Positions 47,896 through 60,220 of a DNA stretch of 64,000 nt are shown here, in pieces. The notes under the pieces were generated by a model that was not told where the DNA came from, ran no database searches, and saw nothing but the letters and a program-made list of their open reading frames with translations. This DNA is from Saccharospirillum sp. MSK14-1 (GTDB lineage Bacteria > Pseudomonadota > Gammaproteobacteria > Pseudomonadales > Natronospirillaceae). Both the position numbers and the translations under genes were made by a program. Location: NCBI RefSeq assembly GCF_003054965.1, contig NZ_MIES01000033.1:124001-188000 (forward strand), in the 5' to 3' direction. Every line of letters starts with the position of its first letter. The stretch's first letter is position 1.

Positions 47896-50628
47896 TTATT
47901 GGCTGGCCAGTTCGCGCAGTACGTAATGCAAAATGCCACCATGGCGGTAGTAGTCCCACTCGACCGCGGTGTCGATGCGCACCTGTACGGTGAATGCGGT
48001 CTTCTTACCGTCATCGCTGGTGGCAGTGACTTCGAGTGTTTCCGGCTCGCCCTTGATGGGCTGGATATCGAAGCTTTCCTCGCCACTGAGGCCCAGACTT
48101 TCATGGCTGTCGCCGGGTTGGAACTGCAGCGGCAGGACGCCAAAACCGACCAGATTGGAGCGGTGAATGCGCTCGAAACTTTCCGCAATCACGGCTTTTA
48201 CACCCAGTAAGTTGGTGCCTTTGGCGGCCCAGTCTCGTGATGAGCCCGTGCCGTACTCTTTGCCGGCCAGCACGACCAACGGTACACCATCCTTCTGGTA
48301 CTGAGTGGAAGCGTCAAAGATGCTGGTCTGTTCGCCACTCGGAAAGTGCGTGGTAAAGCCGCCTTCGGTACCCGGAGCCAGCTGGTTGCGCAGCCGCACG
48401 TTGGCAAAGGTGCCACGCACCATGACTTCGTGGTTGCCGCGGCGCGAACCGTAGCTGTTGAAATCTTTGGGTTCGACGCCGTTCTCCTGCAAGTATTTGC
48501 CTGCAGGGCTGTCCGGTTTGATGGCGCCCGCGGGGGAGATGTGGTCGGTGGTGATCGAATCACCCACCTTAACCAGGCAACGCGCACCACTGACCGGTGC
48601 CGGCGCCTTGGGTTCCATGGTCATGCCGTCGAAGTAGGTGGGCTGTTTGACGTAGGTGGATTCCGGCCAGGAGTAGATTTCATCTTCCGGAACCGGCAGG
48701 TTGCGCCAGGCTTCGGTGCCGGCGAAGACGTCCTGATATTTTTCCTGATACAGACCGGACGAGACGGCGGCATTCACGCAGTCGGCAATCTCATGCTGGC
48801 TCGGCCAGATGTCTTTCAGATACACCGGTTTGCCGTCGCTGCCGGTGCCCAGCGGCTCGGTATTCAGGTCGATAGCCATGGAACCGGCCAGCGCATAGGC
48901 GACCACCAGCGGAGGCGAAGCCAGGTAGTTGGTCGGCACATCCTGATGGATACGGCCTTCAAAGTTGCGGTTGCCCGACAACACCGACGAGACCTTGAGA
49001 TTGCCCGAACGAATCGCCTCAGAAATAGCCGCATCCAGCGGGCCGGAGTTACCGATACAGGTGGTGCAGCCGAAGCCAACAATGTTAAAACCCAGCTCTT
49101 GCAATGGCGCCAGCACGCCGGCTTTTTCCAGATAGGCCGGCACGACTTGTGAGCCCGGCGCCAGCGAGGTTTTTACCCAGGGCTGTGACATCAGACCTTT
49201 TTCCCGAGCCTTCTTGGCGACCAGGCCCGCAGCCATCAGCACGGCCGGGTTGGACGTGTTGGTGCAGCTGGTGATGGCGGCAATCACCACGGCGCCGTGT
49301 TTCAGCAAATGACGGCTGCCATCCATTTCGTATTCCACCGCGCCTTTGTCCTGCAGCTTGGCGCTGTCGACCGCGGTTTGTCCGCCTTCGCTGAGAAAGC
49401 GGCCATCGGCCTGATCGGAGGCGATGGTTTTTTCGTCTTCTTCGAGCAGTTTCAGGAATTCGGCTTTGGCGTTGCTCAGGGCGACACGGTCCTGCGGCCG
49501 TTTGGGGCCGGCCAGGCTGGGTTCGACGGTCGACAGATCGAGCTCTAGCGTATCGGTGTAGTCCGCTTCGCGCGCACCGGTTTCACGCCACATACCTTGT
49601 TGCTGAGCGTAGGCTTTAACCAGATCGCGGTTCTGCTGACTGCGACCCGATAGTTCCATATAACGCAGCGTTTCGTTATCGATCGGGAAGATGCCGCAGG
49701 TCGCGCCGTATTCCGGCGCCATATTGGCGATGGTGGCACGGTCGGCCAGTGGCAGGTTGTCGAGGCCGTCGCCGTAGAATTCGACGAACTTACCGACCAC
49801 GCCTTTTTTGCGCAGCATCTGGGTGACGGTCAGCACCAGGTCGGTTGCCGTCGCGCCTTCGGGCAGCTTGCCGTTGAACTTAAAGCCGACCACTTCGGGA
49901 ATCAGCATGGTGATCGGTTGACCGAGCATTGCCGCTTCGGCCTCAATGCCACCGACGCCCCAGCCGAGCACGCCCAGGCCGTTGATCATGGTGGTGTGAG
50001 AGTCGGTGCCGACCAGCGTATCGGGCAGCGCCCAGGTTTCGCCGTCTTTGTCTTCGGTCATCACGACTTCGGCCAGGTATTCCAGATTCACCTGATGCAC
50101 GATGCCGGTGCCCGGCGGTACGACTCGGAAGTTATCCAGCGCTTGCTGGCCCCAGCGCAGGAATTGATAGCGTTCGTTATTGCGCTCGAATTCGCGGTCG
50201 GTGTTTTTCTTCAGCGATTCCATATCGCCGTAGTAGTCGACCATGACGGAGTGGTCGATGACCAGATCGACCTGTGAGCGCGGGTTGATGCGCGAAGGAT
50301 CGGAACCGAGCTTACTCATCGCTGCGCGCATGGCGGCCAGATCGACCACTGCCGGTACACCGGTGAAATCCTGTAATACAACGCGAGCAGGTGAGAAACC
50401 GACCTGATAGCTGGGTTCGGCATTGGCGTCCCAGTTACAAACGGCTTTGATATCCTCGGCGCTGACGTTCTTGCCGTCTTCTTTGCGCAGCAGGTTTTCC
50501 AGCAGGATTTTCAGTGAGAAGGGCAGGCGATCGAGGTCGGTCTTATTGGCCAGTGCCTGTAGGTTGTAGTAGCGGTAGGTTTTGTCACCTACCGCCAGGC
50601 TGTCGAGGGCGTTGAAGCTGTTGCTCAT
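47896..50628 (-). CDS. acnA: aconitate hydratase AcnA
   Basis: Iron-sulfur enzyme interconverting citrate and isocitrate in the TCA and glyoxylate cycles. The protein has 910 residues, the AcnA/IRP-type length. The cluster cysteines lie in [14 protein letters not shown] and [29 protein letters not shown] and the C-terminal swivel segment [16 protein letters not shown] are intact. Apo-AcnA proteins can also bind mRNA in relatives. It is a single-gene unit with a strong terminator. Confidence 0.97.
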   Translation of the reverse strand: MSNSFNALDSLAVGDKTYRYYNLQALANKTDLDRLPFSLKILLENLLRKEDGKNVSAEDIKAVCNWDANAEPSYQVGFSPARVVLQDFTGVPAVVDLAAMRAAMSKLGSDPSRINPRSQVDLVIDHSVMVDYYGDMESLKKNTDREFERNNERYQFLRWGQQALDNFRVVPPGTGIVHQVNLEYLAEVVMTEDKDGETWALPDTLVGTDSHTTMINGLGVLGWGVGGIEAEAAMLGQPITMLIPEVVGFKFNGKLPEGATATDLVLTVTQMLRKKGVVGKFVEFYGDGLDNLPLADRATIANMAPEYGATCGIFPIDNETLRYMELSGRSQQNRDLVKAYAQQQGMWRETGAREADYTDTLELDLSTVEPSLAGPKRPQDRVALSNAKAEFLKLLEEDEKTIASDQADGRFLSEGGQTAVDSAKLQDKGAVEYEMDGSRHLLKHGAVVIAAITSCTNTSNPAVLMAAGLVAKKAREKGLMSQPWVKTSLAPGSQVVPAYLEKAGVLAPLQELGFNIVGFGCTTCIGNSGPLDAAISEAIRSGNLKVSSVLSGNRNFEGRIHQDVPTNYLASPPLVVAYALAGSMAIDLNTEPLGTGSDGKPVYLKDIWPSQHEIADCVNAAVSSGLYQEKYQDVFAGTEAWRNLPVPEDEIYSWPESTYVKQPTYFDGMTMEPKAPAPVSGARCLVKVGDSITTDHISPAGAIKPDSPAGKYLQENGVEPKDFNSYGSRRGNHEVMVRGTFANVRLRNQLAPGTEGGFTTHFPSGEQTSIFDASTQYQKDGVPLVVLAGKEYGTGSSRDWAAKGTNLLGVKAVIAESFERIHRSNLVGFGVLPLQFQPGDSHESLGLSGEESFDIQPIKGEPETLEVTATSDDGKKTAFTVQVRIDTAVEWDYYRHGGILHYVLRELASQ

Positions 50629-50713
50629 CGAAAATCCTCCGTCGTTGGTCCGCGTGCCCTACACGATGGGAGCTGCGCGATCAGTGGTCCACTGCCAGTC
50701 CGATGAGTCTTTG

Positions 50714-51952
50714 CTATGAGCGCTGTTCGTTTTTTCCTTGGTTCTTGGCTTCAATCCAACGGCTCATAAACTCTTCGGCCCGGTGTTCGGTACGCCGCAG
50801 AATACGACCCCAGATCTGACGGTTGCGATGGTCGGCCAGATTGAGCGCTACGCTGTTCAGGCGGCGAACGAAGCCTGGTACATAATCTTGATGCCAAAAG
50901 CCGCTTTTCAACGCTTGAATGCCGGATCGCTGCGTTTGCTGCCAGGCAACCTTGTCCAAATAGAGGCGCACAATGGAGTCGGCCAGCTGTTGCGGAGCGT
51001 CGCTGATGGGGTAACCCCAGTTGTCCAGCGGTGCCATGGCTTCGGCGCCGATGGGCGTGGTAACGGTGGGCGTGCCGCTGAGCCAGCCGTCGAGAATCTT
51101 GCCTTTCTGGCCGGCACCGTAACGCAGCGGCGCCAGATTGAGTCGATAATTTTCCAGCGTTGCCAACGCATCCTCGGCGCGACCTTTCAGATAAAACCCG
51201 GCTTTGGGTTGATGCTGTTGCTGAATGGCATGATCGGCGTAGGCGCCGTAAACGTGGCATTCCAGGGTTGGTAATTGCTGACGCACTTTTGGCCAGACCG
51301 CGGTGCGGAACCAGGCAACGGCATCGCGATTGGGCGCGTGTTTAAAACCGCCGATCATCATCAGATTCTGGCGTTCATCGAAGCCAGGCAGAGCGTCGAG
51401 GTTTGGCAGTTGATCGACCAGAAAAGGCAAGTACAACAACTGCTCGGCCGGGAACTGAAACTGTTTATGCAGCAGTTCGATTTCGAACTGGGAAATCATC
51501 AGCGTCAGATCGCAGCGTGCCATCGACGCCAGCTCGCGCTCGGCAGTGGCGTTAAACAGGTTCAGCGGCTGGCCGGAAGTAAGTGCTTGCTGACGCGCGT
51601 CGCGCAGGCTGTGAAAGTCGCTGGTATCCAGCAGCGTCATGGCGTCCGGACACTGTTGATGCACGCGCCAGCCGAACTGCTCTTCCATGACGAAACGGTC
51701 GTAAACCACTAAGGCGGGTTTGAGCTGGGCAATCCAGTCGTCGAAGCCGGAATCGTTGACGGCGATGTTGTGTTGACGATGGCCGGTATTGGCCTGGAAG
51801 GGAGAGACGTCCGCCGCGCTGGCAATCTCGACCTGATAACCGGCGCTTTCCAGCGCCCCAATCAGGTCGAGTGTACGCCGACCGGCGGCGGTCGAATTGG
51901 ATTCCGGCCAGTGCCGGGCGAGCAACAGTGCCAGGCCGGCCGAAGTGATCAT
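50714..51952 (-). CDS. glycosyltransferase (GT4-like)
   Basis: Protein of 412 residues with the GT-B architecture: an N-terminal Rossmann half, then a C-terminal half with MMIGGFKHAPNRDAVAWF, the acceptor/donor loop LNLAPLRYGAGQKGKILDGWLSGTPTV and GAEAM, typical of glycosyltransferase family 4 or related families. It probably adds sugar to a cell-surface glycan; donor and acceptor are unknown. Its ATG is two bases after the trpS stop, so it is cotranscribed with trpS, an unusual partner and likely incidental. Confidence 0.8.
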   Translation of the reverse strand: MITSAGLALLLARHWPESNSTAAGRRTLDLIGALESAGYQVEIASAADVSPFQANTGHRQHNIAVNDSGFDDWIAQLKPALVVYDRFVMEEQFGWRVHQQCPDAMTLLDTSDFHSLRDARQQALTSGQPLNLFNATAERELASMARCDLTLMISQFEIELLHKQFQFPAEQLLYLPFLVDQLPNLDALPGFDERQNLMMIGGFKHAPNRDAVAWFRTAVWPKVRQQLPTLECHVYGAYADHAIQQQHQPKAGFYLKGRAEDALATLENYRLNLAPLRYGAGQKGKILDGWLSGTPTVTTPIGAEAMAPLDNWGYPISDAPQQLADSIVRLYLDKVAWQQTQRSGIQALKSGFWHQDYVPGFVRRLNSVALNLADHRNRQIWGRILRRTEHRAEEFMSRWIEAKNQGKNEQRS

Positions 51953-51954
51953 GT

Positions 51955-52968
51955 TCAGCCTGCGATCGGGCCGATGCCGACTTTACGGCGCACGTCTGCC
52001 ATCAACGGCACTGACAGATCACGCGCTTTTTCCGCGCCGCGTTTTAAGATGGCGTCGAGCTGAGCTGGGTCGTCCATCAGCGTCAGGTAGTGTTCGCGTT
52101 TTTCTTTCAGTTCCTCGTTGAGGAATTCGAACAGTACCTTCTTCATTTCGCCCCAGGCGATGCCATTGGCGTATTGCTGACGCATGTCGGCGATCTGGTC
52201 TTGAGAGGCAAAAGCCGAATAAATATCGAACAATGCTGAGTCGTCTGGATCTTTCGGTTCGCCCGGTTCCAGCAGGTTGGTTTTGATCTTGTTGATCAGC
52301 TTGCGGAACTTTTTCTCGCCTTCGAACAGCGGAATGGTGTTGTTGTAACTCTTCGACATCTTACGACCGTCGAGGCCGGGCAGAATCATGCCGGATTCTT
52401 CAATCACCGCTTCGGGCAATTTAAAGGTGTCGCCATAGATGTAATTGAAACGGCCGGCGATGTCGCGTGCCATTTCGATGTGCTGAGTCTGGTCTTTGCC
52501 GACGGGGATTTTTTCGCCGTTGAACATCAGGATGTCGGCGGCCATCAGAATCGGATAGCTGAACAAGCCCATGGTGATGCCGCGATCCGGATCGGCGTTG
52601 TCGTCGTCGATGTTGTCCTGCACCGCCGCTTTATAAGCGTGGGCGCGGTTCATCAAACCCTTGGCGGTGACGGTCGTCAGCACCCAGGTCAGTTCGGTGA
52701 TTTCCGGAATATCGGTCTGGCGATAAAAGGTAACGCGCTCTGGGTCCAGACCGCAGGCCAGCCAGGTTGCAGCGATGGCGCGGACCGATTCCTGTACCCG
52801 TTCCGGTTCCTGACATTTGATCAGGGCGTGATAGTCGGCCAGGAAGAAGAAGGATTCGGTGTCCGGTTTTTGGCTGGTTTCGATGGCCGGGCGGATAGCG
52901 CCCGCATAATTACCCAGGTGAGGAATACCGGTGGTGGTGATGCCGGTCAGTACGCGCGTCTTGCTCAT
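51955..52968 (-). CDS. trpS: tryptophanyl-tRNA synthetase
   Basis: Class I aminoacyl-tRNA synthetase charging tRNA-Trp. The protein has 337 residues (E. coli 334). The HIGH-type motif is [12 protein letters not shown] at residue 16 and on, and KMSKS is in [15 protein letters not shown]. It carries ADYHALIKC and [17 protein letters not shown] as conserved segments. The glycosyltransferase gene follows at two bases. A hairpin at 53032-53054 separates it from secF upstream. Confidence 0.97.
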   Translation of the reverse strand: MSKTRVLTGITTTGIPHLGNYAGAIRPAIETSQKPDTESFFFLADYHALIKCQEPERVQESVRAIAATWLACGLDPERVTFYRQTDIPEITELTWVLTTVTAKGLMNRAHAYKAAVQDNIDDDNADPDRGITMGLFSYPILMAADILMFNGEKIPVGKDQTQHIEMARDIAGRFNYIYGDTFKLPEAVIEESGMILPGLDGRKMSKSYNNTIPLFEGEKKFRKLINKIKTNLLEPGEPKDPDDSALFDIYSAFASQDQIADMRQQYANGIAWGEMKKVLFEFLNEELKEKREHYLTLMDDPAQLDAILKRGAEKARDLSVPLMADVRRKVGIGPIAG

Positions 52969-53031
52969 GAGGCTCTTCTGGAAATTGATTGGAGAGCGCG
53001 AACCTTAGCGGAAAGGGGCGTTAAAATCGAG

Positions 53032-53057
53032 AGCCCCGGCGCGTGGCCGGGGCTTTT
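53032..53057. terminator. terminator downstream of secF
   Basis: AGCCCCGGC (53032-53040) pairs with GCCGGGGCT (53046-53054). The T-tract is on the plus strand; on the minus strand only CGATTTT follows, so it is a moderate terminator for the sec operon. Confidence 0.65.
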
Positions 53058-53080
53058 AGCAAGGTTCTGGTGACAGCGGA

Positions 53081-54031
53081 TCAGGACTTTTCGTCGTCCG
53101 GATCGGTCAGCCAGGACGGCACTTCGTCCTCGTCAGCTTGTTCTTTTTCCGGCGGCATCAAATCTTCTTTGGTCAGTTTCATGGCCAGCAGAATATTGGA
53201 CGCCACATAGATGGACGAGTAAGTACCGATAACCACACCGACGGTCAGTGCTTCGGCAAAGGCGCGAATCATTTCGCCACCGAAGATGCCCAAAGCGATC
53301 AACACCAGCAATGTGGTCAAGGATGTGATGACCGTCCGGCTCAGTGTTTGCGTCAGCGAGATATTGACCAGATAGATCGGATCGTCACGACGAATGGTGC
53401 GGAAGCTTTCGCGAATGCGGTCGGCGACCACGATGGTGTCGTTCAAGGAATAACCGATCACCGCCAGAATGGCCGCCAGTACCGTTAAGTCGAACGGGAA
53501 CTGAGTCACCGCGAAGAAGCCGAGCACGATGATGACGTCATGAATCAAGGCGGCGACTGCGCCGATGGCAAATTTGAACTGGAAGCGCAGCGCGATGTAC
53601 ACCATCACCAAACCGAGCGCGACGATCATGCCGATGCCGCCTTTCTCACGCAGTTCTTCACCCACCTGAGGGCCAACGTATTCGTTGCGGCGCAACTCAA
53701 CGTCATTGCGTTCGGCCGACAATAAGTCCAGCACCTCATTACCGAGGTCGGGATTGTTGTCTTCCTGCATGCGGATCAGCACGTCGGTGTTATTGCCGAA
53801 ATACTGCACCACCACATCGCGATAGCCAGCGTCGGTCAGGACAGTACGTACCTGATTCACATCGGCCGGCTGTTCGTAGCCGACTTCGATCTGGGCACCA
53901 CCGGTGAAATCCAGGCCGTAGTTCAGACCGCGTACCGCCAGGGCGATAACGGCAATCACCAGCAGGGTAATGGAGAAGGCGGCCGCCAGGTGGCGACGAC
54001 CCATAAAGTTATAAACTTTTGGTTCACTCAT
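53081..54031 (-). CDS. secF: protein translocase subunit SecF
   Basis: RND-type inner-membrane protein that, with SecD, uses the proton gradient to help SecYEG export proteins. The protein has 316 residues and six transmembrane helices. GLDFTGGAQIEVGYEQP after helix 1, the periplasmic P1 region and VIGYSLNDTIVVADRIRE (helix 4-5) are diagnostic. It is the last gene of yajC-secD-secF; SecD ends ten bases upstream. Confidence 0.97.
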   Translation of the reverse strand: MSEPKVYNFMGRRHLAAAFSITLLVIAVIALAVRGLNYGLDFTGGAQIEVGYEQPADVNQVRTVLTDAGYRDVVVQYFGNNTDVLIRMQEDNNPDLGNEVLDLLSAERNDVELRRNEYVGPQVGEELREKGGIGMIVALGLVMVYIALRFQFKFAIGAVAALIHDVIIVLGFFAVTQFPFDLTVLAAILAVIGYSLNDTIVVADRIRESFRTIRRDDPIYLVNISLTQTLSRTVITSLTTLLVLIALGIFGGEMIRAFAEALTVGVVIGTYSSIYVASNILLAMKLTKEDLMPPEKEQADEDEVPSWLTDPDDEKS

Positions 54032-54041
54032 GTCGGCGTCC

Positions 54042-55889
54042 TCAGATCGGCAGCTTTTTCAGGGCCCGACCACCGAAGGTCAGGTTCGCCAGCGCACGCG
54101 TGAGCATGATGGCCGTGAACATGGAGGTGAGAATGCCCACCGAGAGGGTGACCGCAAAGCCTTTGACCGGGCCGGTGCCGATGGCAAACAGAATCACCGC
54201 CACAATGAGGGTGGTGATGTTGGCATCGAGAATGGTGACAAAGGCGCGGCCGTAACCGGCGTCGATGGCGGCCTGCGGCGGTCGTCCTTCGGCCAGTTCC
54301 TCACGGATGCGACTGAAGATCAGCACGTTGGCGTCCACCGCCATACCGACCGTCAGCACGATACCGGCAATACCAGGCAAGGTGAGCGTCGCGCTCATCA
54401 GCGACATCACCGCCACGATCAACACCAGGTTGGCACCCAGAGCAACGCTGGCGAAGACGCCAAAGACTTTATACCAGGCGACCATAAACAGAATGACCAG
54501 CGCAAACGCGATGATCACCGAGTTGGTGCCCTGACGAATGTTTTCCGCACCCAGGCTTGGGCCGATGGTGCGTTCTTCGACAAAGCTCATCGGCGCCGCC
54601 AAGGCACCGGCGCGCAGCAGCAGTGCCAGTTCGGATGCTTCCTGAGGACTGTCCAGACCGGTGATCACAAAAGAGTTGGAAAAGGCACCGCGAATGGTGG
54701 CCAGCGAGATGATTTCTTTCTCTTCAACGCTGTCGTAGACCGGAACCGCTTCGCCATTTTGCTGCTCGTAACGTTGCAGTATCGACTTCTGTTCGATGAA
54801 CAGTACGCCCATTGGCCGGCCGATATTGGAACGCGTGACCTGACCCATGCGCGAGCCGCCTTCGCCGTCCAGGCTGACCTGGACTTGCGGCAGACCGTTC
54901 TGGTCGTACGAGGTGCGCGCATCGGTGACGTTGTCGCCGGTAACGATGACGTCACGCTCCAAAGACGCCGTTCCACGGCCGCCCTGACTGGAACGCATCG
55001 GGAACACTTCGCCGCCACTGGTGGCTTCCAGACGGAATTCCAGGTTGGCGGATTTACCGAGAATGTTCTTCGCCTGTGCGGTGTCCTGCACGCCTGGCAG
55101 TTCCACCACGATGCGGTTTTCACCCTGACGCTGTACCAGCGGTTCGGCCACGCCCAGTTCGTTAACACGGTTGTTCAGGGTGGTGCGGTTCTGGCTGACG
55201 GCGTAATCCTGCAATTCGTTGATGCGGGCTTCGGTCAGCGTCAGCGACAGGCCCGGCAGGCCACGCGCTTCGATGTTCTCGTGCTGGAAATCGGGCAGGT
55301 TGTCGCGCAGCCAGTCTTCAGCCTGGTCGCGGAAATCGGTATCGGCCAGCAGAATCTGGATGGAGTCGTCGTCGAGCACATCGACACCGCGATAGCGGAT
55401 GTTTTCTTCGCGGAAGCTGCGCCGGATATTGGCCGAGTAGCTGTTCAGCTGAGTATCGATAAAGCGGTCCATATCGACTTCCAGCAGGAAGTGCACACCG
55501 CCGGACAGATCGAGACCCAGAGCCATGGGTTGCGCGCCGATGGCTGTCAGCCAGTCGGGCGTCGTCGGTGCCAGGTTCAGCGCGACAATGTAATCGCTGC
55601 CCAGACCACGCTGGATGGCGGCCTTGGCGTCCAACTGGTCGTCATTGGAATTCAGTCGCACCAGCGCGGACTGACCGACGATCTCTTCGCCGAAATGGTC
55701 AATGTCAGCGTCGTCGAGCAGGCTGGTAATACGGTTCAGACTGGTCTGGTTCATAACCATGCCGGCGTCGGCGCCACGCACCTGGACAGCCGGGTCGGCG
55801 GGAAAGAGGTTCGGCAAGCTGTAGAGAATGCCCAACGCCAGCACAACGACGACGATGGCGTATTTCCACAGCGGGTACTTGTTCAGCAT
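54042..55889 (-). CDS. secD: protein translocase subunit SecD
   Basis: Inner-membrane partner of SecF with a large periplasmic domain that pulls exported proteins. The protein has 615 residues with six transmembrane helices. ALGLDLSGGVHFLLEVDM is the conserved SecD D1 motif; AINAMVLIFSRIREEL-type helix segment (GMAVDANVLIFSRIREELAEG) and GPVKGFAVTLSVGI are conserved. A strong hairpin lies in the 96-base gap from yajC, so SecD may have reduced or separate expression. Confidence 0.97.
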   Translation of the reverse strand: MLNKYPLWKYAIVVVVLALGILYSLPNLFPADPAVQVRGADAGMVMNQTSLNRITSLLDDADIDHFGEEIVGQSALVRLNSNDDQLDAKAAIQRGLGSDYIVALNLAPTTPDWLTAIGAQPMALGLDLSGGVHFLLEVDMDRFIDTQLNSYSANIRRSFREENIRYRGVDVLDDDSIQILLADTDFRDQAEDWLRDNLPDFQHENIEARGLPGLSLTLTEARINELQDYAVSQNRTTLNNRVNELGVAEPLVQRQGENRIVVELPGVQDTAQAKNILGKSANLEFRLEATSGGEVFPMRSSQGGRGTASLERDVIVTGDNVTDARTSYDQNGLPQVQVSLDGEGGSRMGQVTRSNIGRPMGVLFIEQKSILQRYEQQNGEAVPVYDSVEEKEIISLATIRGAFSNSFVITGLDSPQEASELALLLRAGALAAPMSFVEERTIGPSLGAENIRQGTNSVIIAFALVILFMVAWYKVFGVFASVALGANLVLIVAVMSLMSATLTLPGIAGIVLTVGMAVDANVLIFSRIREELAEGRPPQAAIDAGYGRAFVTILDANITTLIVAVILFAIGTGPVKGFAVTLSVGILTSMFTAIMLTRALANLTFGGRALKKLPI

Positions 55890-55940
55890 GAGGGTTTCCT
55901 GAGCGATTAAGCGGGCCAGCAGCGAGCGGTCAACGTGCCA

Positions 55941-55973
55941 AAATGAAAACGCCGCTTCCGGGGAAGCGGCGTT
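55941..55973 (-). terminator. hairpin with T-tract between yajC and secD
   Basis: A near-perfect stem of 11-12 bp (55948-55959 with 55962-55973) is followed on the minus strand by TTTTCATTTT. It has the form of an intrinsic terminator within an operon that is usually cotranscribed. Confidence 0.75.
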
Positions 55974-55985
55974 GGCTGTGGCCGA

Positions 55986-56339
55986 TCAGAGGGCCTTCAG
56001 CGTGCCCTTGGGCAGGGTGGCAACGATGGCCTGTTTCTGGAACGTCAGTTCAACGTTGTCGGAGACTTCAACGCTGACGTAGTCGTCGCTGACTTTAGTG
56101 ACCTTGCCAGCGATACCGGCAGCGGTGGTCACTTCATCGCCTTTGCTCAGCGCAGCGATCAAGGCTTTGTGTTCTTTGGCGCGCTTGCTTTGCGGACGCC
56201 AAACCATGAACCAGAAGATCAGCACGAACAGACCGAGCATGATCGGCAGTTGCCAGGTGGGTTGTGCCGGAGCGGCAGGAGCAGCCAGAGCCAGTGCCGG
56301 GGACAGAGCCAGGGCAGCGGCGGCGAGCAGTTTTTTCAT
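55986..56339 (-). CDS. yajC: Sec translocon accessory protein YajC
   Basis: Small inner-membrane accessory of the SecDF complex, 117 residues. One transmembrane helix (about 28-48, LPIMLGLFVLIFWFMVWRPQ) is followed by the conserved cytoplasmic RPQSKRAKEHKALIAALSKGDEVTTAAGI. The first 20 residues look like a cleavable signal sequence, as in several YajC homologues. The ATG at 56339 is preceded by GGAG. It follows tgt by 134 bases. Confidence 0.95.
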   Translation of the reverse strand: MKKLLAAAALALSPALALAAPAAPAQPTWQLPIMLGLFVLIFWFMVWRPQSKRAKEHKALIAALSKGDEVTTAAGIAGKVTKVSDDYVSVEVSDNVELTFQKQAIVATLPKGTLKAL

Positions 56340-56473
56340 TGTGTAACTCCGAAATGCCAGAGGTTGATTGAATTTATAATTAATAAGCCAGAGGCAATTA
56401 AAAAGGCGTAGCAGCCCCATTTGATGGGGCCGTTTGGCCGAGCCTCAAGGCTGGGTGTTCGGTTGTTGGTCGC

Positions 56474-58653
<2,180 letters not shown>

Positions 58654-58707
58654 GCGGGTCGTCGGGCCTGGAAAAAGGGTCGCGTATTTTAGGGGCAGAG
58701 CGGACAT

Positions 58708-58730
58708 AAAAAAAGCCGGCAGGGGCCGGC
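58708..58730 (-). terminator. orphan minus-strand terminator upstream of queA
   Basis: GCCGGC (58715-58720) pairs with GCCGGC (58725-58730), followed on the minus strand by seven T. No annotated minus-strand gene exists upstream of it in the 246-base gap to pyrC, so it may be an attenuator in the queA leader or end a small RNA. Confidence 0.6.
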
Positions 58731-58747
58731 CAAGGTTCCGAGGTTCT

Positions 58748-58764
58748 CCGATCGGTACGATCGG
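58748..58764. other. 7-bp palindrome in the queA-pyrC intergenic region
   Basis: CCGATCG (58748-58754) and CGATCGG (58758-58764) flank GTA. It may be an operator or part of an RNA leader. A direct repeat of TGACAGCGC (58808-58816 and 58819-58827, 11-base period) lies nearby and would place two sites on one face of the helix. Confidence 0.3.
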
Positions 58765-58899
58765 TTGCCGAGTGCTTTCACGACGGGCGCAGACTAACGC
58801 TCTGCTGTGACAGCGCTATGACAGCGCCCGAACTTGAAATCTGGTAGACTCCGGCGCGCTTAATTCCGACCGCTTCTCCACACATTCAGGGCCCTGTCG

Positions 58900-59940
58900 A
58901 TGACTCAACTGACTCTGCGTACCCCGGACGATTGGCATCTGCACTTTCGCGACGATGCCATGCTGGCTGAAACCGTGCCCGCCACCGCACGCTGTTTTGC
59001 CCGCGCCATTGTGATGCCCAACCTGACGCCGCCAGTCACCACCGCCGACATGGCCAGCGCCTACCGCGAACGCATTCTGGCGGCACGTCCGGCTGGTAGC
59101 AGCTTCGAGCCTTTGATGACGCTCTATTTAACCGATCGCACCACAGCGGCCGATATTCAGGCTGCAAAAGCGGCGGGCGTTGTCGCCGCCAAACTCTATC
59201 CGGCCGGCGCCACGACCAACTCCACGGCGGGTATCAGCGCGCTGGAAAGCCTCGACCCGGTGTTCGACGCCCTCGCCGAAGCCGGTTTGTTACTGTTGAT
59301 TCACGGCGAAGTCACCGATGGCGATGTCGATATCTTCGACCGCGAGAAAGTCTTTATCGACCGTCATCTGGCGGGCATTGTCGAGCGCCACCCGGGTTTG
59401 AAAGTCGTCTTCGAACACATCACCACCCAAGACGCCGCTGACTTCGTTATGGCCGCGCCCGAGCGCGTGGCCGCCACCCTGACGCCACAACACCTGATGC
59501 TGAATCGCAACGACCTGTTGGTCGGCGGCATCCGCCCGCACAACTATTGCCTGCCAGTACTCAAGCGCCGCACCCACCAGGAAGCCCTGCGTGCCGCCGT
59601 CGCCAGCGGCTCGCCCAAATTCTTCCTCGGTACCGACTCAGCGCCACACGAACGTCACAAGAAAGAAACCGCCTGTGGCTGCGCCGGCTGCTACTCGGCC
59701 TGGTCGGCGCTGGAACTCTATGCGCAGGTGTTTGAAGAGCTGGGCGTACTCGACAAACTGGAAGCCTTCGCCAGCGAACACGGCCCCAACTTCTACGGCC
59801 TGCCGCTCAACGAGGGCACAGTAACGCTGGTGCGCGAACCCTGGCAGCTGCCAGAGCGGATTGACTTGGCCGATGGCGAGACCATCGTTCCGTTCCAGGC
59901 TGGCGAAACCATCAACTGGCGCATGAAAAGCGCAACTTGA
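58900..59940 (+). CDS. pyrC: dihydroorotase (type II)
   Basis: Zinc amidohydrolase that cyclises carbamoyl aspartate to dihydroorotate in pyrimidine synthesis. The protein has 346 residues (E. coli 348). [12 protein letters not shown] holds the first metal histidines, [12 protein letters not shown] the carboxylated lysine, and FEHITTQDA and [14 protein letters not shown] further metal or catalytic residues. The ATG at 58900 fits the family start. It diverges from queA and is followed by tRNA-Leu. Confidence 0.97.
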   Translation: MTQLTLRTPDDWHLHFRDDAMLAETVPATARCFARAIVMPNLTPPVTTADMASAYRERILAARPAGSSFEPLMTLYLTDRTTAADIQAAKAAGVVAAKLYPAGATTNSTAGISALESLDPVFDALAEAGLLLLIHGEVTDGDVDIFDREKVFIDRHLAGIVERHPGLKVVFEHITTQDAADFVMAAPERVAATLTPQHLMLNRNDLLVGGIRPHNYCLPVLKRRTHQEALRAAVASGSPKFFLGTDSAPHERHKKETACGCAGCYSAWSALELYAQVFEELGVLDKLEAFASEHGPNFYGLPLNEGTVTLVREPWQLPERIDLADGETIVPFQAGETINWRMKSAT

Positions 59941-59953
59941 GGCAGACAAGCCA

Positions 59954-59981
59954 TTGACGGGCAAGGATTTTTCGCTAGAAT
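59954..59981 (+). promoter_or_regulatory. promoter of tRNA-Leu
   Basis: TTGACG (59954-59959), 16-base spacer, TAGAAT (59976-59981), then a GC-rich discriminator, as expected for a stringently controlled tRNA gene that starts at 60004. Confidence 0.7.
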
Positions 59982-60003
59982 GCCCGTCACTTGCGAAAGC
60001 AAT

Positions 60004-60090
60004 GCCAGAGTGGCGAAATTGGTAGACGCAGGGGATTCAAAATCCCCCGGTGGCAACACTGTGCCGGTTCGAGTCCGGCCTCTGGTACCA
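60004..60090 (+). tRNA. tRNA-Leu (anticodon CAA)
   Basis: The 87-base gene includes the encoded CCA. The acceptor stem GCCAGAG (60004-60010) pairs with CTCTGGT (60080-60086). The anticodon stem GGGGA/TCCCC encloses the loop TTCAAAA, giving anticodon CAA, which reads UUG. A long variable arm and the TTCGAGTCC T-loop are typical of class II tRNA-Leu. A terminator follows directly. Confidence 0.95.
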
Positions 60091-60100
60091 GATTGTGAAA

Positions 60101-60133
60101 AGCCCCGATCACAAAAGTGGTTGGGGCTTTTTA
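60101..60133 (+). terminator. tRNA-Leu intrinsic terminator
   Basis: A 12-bp stem (60101-60112 with 60117-60128, with G-T pairs) and AAAA loop is followed by a T-tract. Confidence 0.88.
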
Positions 60134-60192
60134 TTTGCCATGAGTCGCGAGCTGAACACGAATCGGCACGTGCCGGCCGAGATGTCGGACCA

Positions 60193-60213
60193 TCGAGTCC
60201 GGCCTCTGGTACC
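60193..60213 (+). repeat. 21-bp duplicate of the tRNA-Leu 3' end
   Basis: Identical to 60069-60089, the T-arm and acceptor 3' half of tRNA-Leu, displaced by 124 bases. It is followed by a second terminator whose stem resembles the first, so it looks like the relic of a tandem tRNA-terminator duplication or an attachment-site scar. No integrase is nearby. Confidence 0.85.
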
Positions 60214-60220
60214 CAATTAA

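Noticed and set aside
54030-55910. Long 626-codon open frame on the plus strand opposite secD
   Set aside because: It lies entirely over a clear secD gene and reads as low-complexity Gln/His/Arg/Gly-rich sequence, the shadow expected in GC-rich DNA.
60091-60192. Short interval between tRNA-Leu repeats as an integrated element
   Set aside because: Only about 100 bases with a terminator; no gene or integrase fits, so it can be at most a scar.
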